NCBI RefSeq assembly: GCF_030705605.1
Contig: NZ_JAPCKK010000010.1
Location: 1-64,000, forward strand
DNA: 64,000 nucleotides
Source of the DNA: Paenibacillus zeirhizosphaerae
Lineage (GTDB): Bacteria > Bacillota > Bacilli > Paenibacillales > Paenibacillaceae
Reading direction: 5' to 3'
Each line of letters opens with the position of its first letter. Position 1 is the stretch's first letter. The translations under genes were made by a program, and so were the position numbers. The notes under the pieces were generated by a model. It ran no database searches. It saw only the letters and a program-made list of their open reading frames with translations, and was not told the DNA's origin. Shown piece after piece: positions 59,788 through 64,000 of the stretch.

Positions 59788-60378
59788 ATGGTATATGATG
59801 GAGTACTGCTCGGGTTGATCGTCGGCCTGTTCAGGGGCGGATTTCGTCAGGGTCTGACGGGATTAAGCAATATCCGGCTTACTGCAGGATGGATCTTCCC
59901 GCTCTTGCTGCTCGTCCAGCTCGCCATTTTTTATCTTCAGGAGCACTCTGCCTTTCTCGCTTCCATTAACGGCTATTTGTTTATGGCCGTTTACGTCGCA
60001 GGGCTTGTATTTCTTTGGCTGAACAGACAGCATGCAGGCTTTCGTCTCATCCTGATCGGTGTTTTCCTGAATTTTCTGGTCATGGCCGTCAACGGCGGAC
60101 GTATGCCGGTATCGTTGAGCGCTTCCTCCGTACTGGGTCCTTATTACGTTGAACTGCTGCAATCCGGAGAGGTGATATCCAAGCACTTTATGATGGACTC
60201 GGCAACCCGCCTTTCGTTTCTGGGAGACATCATCCCGCTGAGTGCCCCTTATCCCCGCACCCAGGTGATCAGCATCGGTGATGTCGTTATGAATGTCGGC
60301 ATATTTCTCTTCATTCAGAGCGTCATGGTTGCAAAGAAGAAAAAGGTTAATGGACAAGTGAACCCGCATCATGCTTAA
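59788..60378 (+). CDS. DUF5317 membrane protein
   Basis: A 196-residue membrane protein with about five helices. Family features are GLFRGGFRQGLTGLSNIRL near the N-terminus, and FLNFLVMAVNGGRMPVSLSA and RLSFLGDIIPLSAPYPRTQVISIGDVVMNVGIFLF later on, the DUF5317 signature region. Function unknown. ACGGAGG precedes the ATG. It is followed after 36 bases by a 31-residue peptide gene, then by a terminator and the GGDEF/HD-GYP gene; similar neighbourhoods suggest a sensory or signalling role. Confidence 0.85.
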   Translation: MVYDGVLLGLIVGLFRGGFRQGLTGLSNIRLTAGWIFPLLLLVQLAIFYLQEHSAFLASINGYLFMAVYVAGLVFLWLNRQHAGFRLILIGVFLNFLVMAVNGGRMPVSLSASSVLGPYYVELLQSGEVISKHFMMDSATRLSFLGDIIPLSAPYPRTQVISIGDVVMNVGIFLFIQSVMVAKKKKVNGQVNPHHA

Positions 60379-60414
60379 CATACAGCATACTACGGCGAAG
60401 GGAGGGGAAATCTC

Positions 60415-60510
60415 ATGAAAAATATGAAATATTCTCGCATTGTCGTAAACGCCATGATCATCGCTTCTGTTGTTATCGCTTTGACTTCCGGATACAAAAT
60501 TGGCGGTTAA
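60415..60510 (+). CDS. 31-residue hydrophobic peptide gene
   Basis: Not recognised. The frame encodes MKNMKYSRIVVNAMIIASVV followed by IALTSGYKIGG. A basic start, a hydrophobic helix and a short GYKIGG end resemble a membrane peptide or a precursor of an exported signal peptide. GAAGGGAGGGG is ideally placed before the ATG, and a strong terminator begins 22 bases after the stop, so it is likely a genuine last gene of the DUF5317 operon. Its role is unknown. Confidence 0.65.
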   Translation: MKNMKYSRIVVNAMIIASVVIALTSGYKIGG

Positions 60511-60531
60511 TGATTTGTACCCCATTCACCC

Positions 60532-60558
60532 AAAACAGGCCGGATCGGCCTGTTTTTT
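60532..60558 (+). terminator. Terminator of the DUF5317 operon
   Basis: AAACAGGCCG-gat-CGGCCTGTTT followed by TTTCTT. Confidence 0.92.
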
Positions 60559-60678
60559 CTTGCACCCGCTCCTGCCTCGTCGATTTTTGTCGTATTACCG
60601 CAAACTGAGGTGGATTTTTCAAACAGACCCTGATATGTTAAACATCAAGACCACCCTACAAGGCAGGAGAATATATTC

Positions 60679-62523
60679 ATGAGATTATTCAAATCTCTCC
60701 ATCAACACGTTACCCCAACCGGCATTTATGCTGTTGTGATGTGTCTGGCTGGTGCCGGAGTATTTGCATATACGAACCAGTGGTCCTTTTTACAGTATTC
60801 CTCCTCAGAATGGGTTACCGTCTATTCCTTGCTGGGGGCCGTTCTGATCCTTGAGTACTTTACCTTTCAATTACCGCCTGCAAGCAATAAGCAGTCCATG
60901 GACTCGTCTGTATATCTGGCCTGCATATTTGTCCATGGCAGCGAGATCGCCATCTTCATTTTGTTCTTAACGAGCCTGATTGCCGCGATCCGGGATTATA
61001 AGCTTTCGTGGTGGAAGCATCTTATTAATTTCTCCATTTACGCATTGGCCATTTTTGCAGCGTCCACTGTCTTTCAACTCGCCGGGGGACCGCAGGGGCC
61101 TCTGGATGACCGTTACATTGCCGGCTACGTCCTGGCCATGCTTAGTTACTTTGCGGTAAATACGGTGACCTTGGGACTGTATTTCTATCTGGCCTACGAA
61201 GGATCACTCAAGCAGCTTCGAAGGGCGTTCGTCGCCGAATCACTGCTTGTATACCTGTGCACCCTTATCCTGTCCCTTGTGCTGACCGTTCTGATCTACC
61301 ATAACGGCATTCTGGGGCTGGTGCTCTTCCTGGGGCTGAGCATGCTGCTGTCGCACGCCTTCAAGCAGTTGTTTGACATGTTCCGGGATGTTGAAGAAAA
61401 GTCCATTATGGACCGCCGGACCGGTTTATATAATCACAGTTACTTTGAAAATGTGCTCGAATCCGAGCTGAGTGCAGCAAGAAAAGACAAGCTTCCTTTG
61501 TCTCTTGCATTAATAGATATTGATGATTTCAAGAAATACAACGATCAGTTCGGTCATCTGAAAGGGGATCAGTTGCTCGGTTTTCTCGGGAATCTGCTGA
61601 AAAAGGAAACGGAAGGCACCCCAATAACCGCATCTCGTTACGGTGGAGAGGAATTCACCCTGCTGATGCCGGGGTATACCGCCGAGCAGGCCTACAACGT
61701 GGTTAATCGTATCCGCAAGAAGCTGAACGACTCCCGTTATGAAGGGGTGGAAATTTTCCCGCACGGGTGTTTATCCTTTTCAGGCGGCATCTCTGAGTAT
61801 CAGGCCGGTATTTATGATAAATCCCAGCTTGTCGACCAGGCGGACAAGGCGCTCTACTATGCGAAGCATCAGGGTAAAAACACAATCCATCTGTTCGGCA
61901 GCTTCAATGCGACGGAACGGGAAATTGACCTCGCCCAGGATGTCCGGGATATCGAGCAGCAGCTCAGCTTATTTCTATATAAAGATATCAGTACCTTCAA
62001 GCATTCCAAACGTGTTTTCAAGTACGCGATGGATATCAGCGAGGTGCTCGGATTAGGACAGGAGGAGAAGCGCCGTTTCGTGCTGGGAGCTCTGATCCAT
62101 GACATCGGCAAGCTGGAGATCCCTTGGGATATACTGAACAAAAGAGAAAAGCTCACGCCTGAGGAATGGACTCTCGTTCAAGGGCATGTCACTTGGGGCA
62201 GGCGGATTGTCGAAGCCAACGAACGCTTTGAAGAACTGATTCCGTTCATCGAGCTGCATCACGAACGATATGATGGCACCGGGTACCCTTACGGCTTTGC
62301 GGGGGAGGAGATTCCAAGGCTGTGCCGAATGCTTACGGTCATTGATTCCTTTGATGCGATGACCACGGAAAGACCCTACCAGCAGGCAAAAACGTTCGAG
62401 CAAGCCCTAGAGGAGCTGCGCGCCTGCTCGGGCTCGCAGTTCGATCCTGAGCTTACCCGCATCTTTATCCGTTATATCAAAAGCACACACCCGGTCTTCC
62501 CTCACATCCGTTCTCTTCACTAG
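60679..62523 (+). CDS. GGDEF and HD-GYP domain cyclic-di-GMP enzyme
   Basis: A 614-residue membrane protein. About seven N-terminal helices (15-225) form a sensor. A GGDEF domain follows (about 245-400) with an active-site GGEEF in SRYGGEEFTLL, then an HD-GYP domain (about 420-605) with HDIGKLEIP and HHERYDGTGYP. Both the synthase and hydrolase motifs look intact, so it may make and break cyclic di-GMP depending on its input. The ATG at 60679 has CAGGAGAA upstream. It lies after the DUF5317 unit and may respond to it. Confidence 0.9.
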   Translation: MRLFKSLHQHVTPTGIYAVVMCLAGAGVFAYTNQWSFLQYSSSEWVTVYSLLGAVLILEYFTFQLPPASNKQSMDSSVYLACIFVHGSEIAIFILFLTSLIAAIRDYKLSWWKHLINFSIYALAIFAASTVFQLAGGPQGPLDDRYIAGYVLAMLSYFAVNTVTLGLYFYLAYEGSLKQLRRAFVAESLLVYLCTLILSLVLTVLIYHNGILGLVLFLGLSMLLSHAFKQLFDMFRDVEEKSIMDRRTGLYNHSYFENVLESELSAARKDKLPLSLALIDIDDFKKYNDQFGHLKGDQLLGFLGNLLKKETEGTPITASRYGGEEFTLLMPGYTAEQAYNVVNRIRKKLNDSRYEGVEIFPHGCLSFSGGISEYQAGIYDKSQLVDQADKALYYAKHQGKNTIHLFGSFNATEREIDLAQDVRDIEQQLSLFLYKDISTFKHSKRVFKYAMDISEVLGLGQEEKRRFVLGALIHDIGKLEIPWDILNKREKLTPEEWTLVQGHVTWGRRIVEANERFEELIPFIELHHERYDGTGYPYGFAGEEIPRLCRMLTVIDSFDAMTTERPYQQAKTFEQALEELRACSGSQFDPELTRIFIRYIKSTHPVFPHIRSLH

Positions 62524-62562
62524 CCCCGGCCCCCGTTCCTCTGCGGCGGGGGCTTTTGCTTT
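62524..62562 (+). terminator. Terminator after the HD-GYP gene
   Basis: GCCCCCG pairs with CGGCGGGGGC around a short loop, followed by TTTTGCTTTTT. Confidence 0.8.
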
Positions 62563-62640
62563 TTGCCGCCTGGGATTGTTCATCATTAATCCATATAATA
62601 GATAAAAAATAGATAAAAACCTGCGCTTAAGGAGAATGGT

Positions 62641-63480
62641 ATGACATACAGACAAATCAAATGGATGATTCTGACCATCCCGACCATTATCGTCGGCTTG
62701 TGGGAGTATGTGCGGCATCAGTTTCTGATGCCTGTGATTTCAATGGACACGGGTAACTGGCTCACGCCGCTCATTCTGTTTGTCGTCAGTGTGACTTTGC
62801 TTAGCCGCCTGTTCACCCTCATGGAGGCATCCAGAGCCGAGCTTGAACGGGAGCGGGCTGCCAGGGATGTGCTGCAGGCCAGAGAAATGCTTGCGCGGGA
62901 GCTGCATGACGGCATCGCCCAGTCGCTGTTCCTGTTGTCCGTCAAAATGGATAAAGCCGAACGCAGCCTCAGCTCTGATGTGGCCGCCACGCAATGGAGC
63001 GGGATTCGCAAAACGCTTCATGAGGTGGACAGATACGTCCGGCAGTCCATTTCCAACCTACGCGACCTCCCGCTTCATCCGGCTCGTTCAACGCTGCCCT
63101 CGATGCTGCAGCGGATTCGGGGGACGGCTGATGATGTCTACCCGCAAGCCAGCGTGGAGTGGGATATAACCGACGAAGCCTTGACGGCCCGAGATCAGGC
63201 AGAGCTGCTTGCCTGCATCCGGGAAGCGCTGCTGAACGCCCGCAAGCACGCCCAGGCCAGCCGGATCAGCATCCGGGGAAGCGCTGAGGGACAGCAGGGC
63301 TGGAGGCTGCTCGTTGAAGACAACGGTCGCGGCTTCCAGGGGGACCCGCTGAACAGAGCCGACAGGTATGGGCTGCGCATTACCAAGGAGCGTGCAGAGC
63401 AGATGGGATGGAGATTCACCTTTGAACGCCGCAAGGAAATGACAGTTATGGAGATTTCCAAAGGAGGACAAGCCAATTGA
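62641..63480 (+). CDS. Sensor histidine kinase (HisKA_3, LiaS/NarX type)
   Basis: A 279-residue membrane kinase: two N-terminal helices (about 12-28 and 38-60), a coiled linker, the HisKA_3 phospho-acceptor in ARELHDGIAQSLFLL (H about 87), and a HATPase domain with EALLNARKHAQA (N-box), VEDNGRGF and YGLRITKERAEQMG. AAGGAGAA precedes the ATG. Its TGA overlaps the TTG start of the response-regulator gene. The short extracellular loop is typical of intramembrane-sensing kinases that monitor envelope stress. Confidence 0.9.
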   Translation: MTYRQIKWMILTIPTIIVGLWEYVRHQFLMPVISMDTGNWLTPLILFVVSVTLLSRLFTLMEASRAELERERAARDVLQAREMLARELHDGIAQSLFLLSVKMDKAERSLSSDVAATQWSGIRKTLHEVDRYVRQSISNLRDLPLHPARSTLPSMLQRIRGTADDVYPQASVEWDITDEALTARDQAELLACIREALLNARKHAQASRISIRGSAEGQQGWRLLVEDNGRGFQGDPLNRADRYGLRITKERAEQMGWRFTFERRKEMTVMEISKGGQAN

Positions 63481-64000
63481 ACAGGACTAGAGTGCTGGTC
63501 GCGGATGATTCGGCCCATGCACGTGAGGCGATTTCCGATATTCTGGGGGAAGACAGAGCTTTCGAGATTATCGGGGAAGCGTCCGGCGGAGAACAAGCCC
63601 TCCGGATGACGGAGGAGCTGATGCCGGATCTGATTCTGATGGATATCCGCATGCCGGATCTAGACGGTCTGGAGGCAACCGGCTTGATTAAGATGCGTTT
63701 TCCGTATGTCAAAATTGTAATTATCACCGTATCCGACGATGCTGCCCACTTATTCGAGGCGCTGAAACGGGGGGCGCAGGGATATTTGCTGAAAAATCTG
63801 TCTCCCTCCACCTGGCTGGAATATTTGCGGGCCGTCGTCAGTGATGAAGCACCACTCAGCCAGGAGCTGGCCTATCGCATCCTGCAGGAATTTCCGGCTC
63901 CACCGAAGCAGACGGCCGCTGGCCAGAGCCTGACACCGCGCGAACGGGAGATTCTGAACTGGGTAGCGTCCGGCCAGACGAACAAGGAGATTGGAGAAGG
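63477..64000 (+). CDS. LuxR-type response regulator, partial (runs off window)
   Basis: The first 174 codons of a NarL/FixJ regulator. The receiver domain has VLVADDSAHAREAI and the phosphorylated aspartate in LILMDIRMPDLDG. The output HTH begins at LTPREREILNWVASGQTNKEIGEG and is cut by the window edge. The TTG start at 63477 lies nine bases after AAAGGAGG and overlaps the kinase stop, so the two are translationally coupled as a two-component system. About 25-40 residues are missing at the C-terminus. Confidence 0.9.
   Translation, partial: MNRTRVLVADDSAHAREAISDILGEDRAFEIIGEASGGEQALRMTEELMPDLILMDIRMPDLDGLEATGLIKMRFPYVKIVIITVSDDAAHLFEALKRGAQGYLLKNLSPSTWLEYLRAVVSDEAPLSQELAYRILQEFPAPPKQTAAGQSLTPREREILNWVASGQTNKEIGE

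Noticed and set aside
1..64000. CRISPR array, prophage, insertion sequence or integrase
   Set aside because: No spaced direct repeats, no transposase or phage structural genes, and no terminal inverted repeats with target duplications were seen.

Overview
The window looks like a chromosomal segment of a Paenibacillus-type low-GC-lineage Firmicute with moderate GC. Signs are canonical Shine-Dalgarno sites (AAGGAGG class), several TTG/GTG starts, a LexA/DinR-type SOS box, a YjcZ-family sporulation protein, PdaA, CcdC, a GntR-GntP-GntK operon, MprF, CsoR/CopZ/CopA, and short palindromic intergenic repeats. I see no prophage, insertion sequence, CRISPR array or rRNA. Gene content is mostly ordinary chromosomal, with one clear accessory island.

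Layout. 1-2.5 kb: a repeat copy, a small hypothetical gene, a Hol-Tox type peptide-toxin locus broken by a 22-bp tandem duplication, tRNA-Thr(CGT) and a thiamine-binding protein. 2.5-6.1 kb: class Ia ribonucleotide reductase nrdA-nrdB behind two NrdR boxes, with a repeat between the genes. 6.2-16.1 kb: a nudK deletion remnant, an SDR, a phosphonatase-like protein lacking its catalytic residues, small oxidoreductase/acetyltransferase genes, an ArsR-type regulator, a lactonase, an MFS exporter, a truncated csaA joined to an SOS promoter, and signal peptidase I. 16.2-22.8 kb: mprF, nitroreductase, bdbC, ccdC, a TetR regulator and map. 23-26.8 kb: gluconate regulator, permease and kinase. 26.9-39.2 kb: spore-associated small proteins, a protein kinase, a MerR/RacA-like protein, ldh, a neopullulanase-type GH13, a two-component system with a double-kinase sensor, pdaA, a TIMP-like secreted protein and an EAL protein. 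39.4-46.1 kb: a secreted nucleotidase with a LysM domain, then a TPP riboswitch controlling a thiamine-precursor ABC transporter, a thiamine-binding protein and a TatD-family hydrolase.

46.1-53.1 kb is the most interesting part: a six-gene minus-strand operon with the logic of a ribosomal peptide (RiPP) pathway. In transcription order it holds a radical SAM RiPP maturase, a 60-residue precursor ending in a Val/Ser alternating tail, an M16 peptidase, a winged-helix regulator, an MFS exporter and a HExxH protein of the 2-oxoglutarate peptide beta-hydroxylase type. A good promoter precedes it, and a terminator-like hairpin after the precursor probably sets stoichiometry. I do not recognise the product.

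53.2-64 kb: an nfrA-tetR-ABC permease operon with a palindromic operator, a short ORF, a third repeat copy, the copper module csoR-copZ-copA with two CsoR operators, a DUF5317 protein with a 31-residue peptide gene, a GGDEF/HD-GYP enzyme, and a LiaS/NarX-type kinase whose LuxR-type partner runs off the window end.
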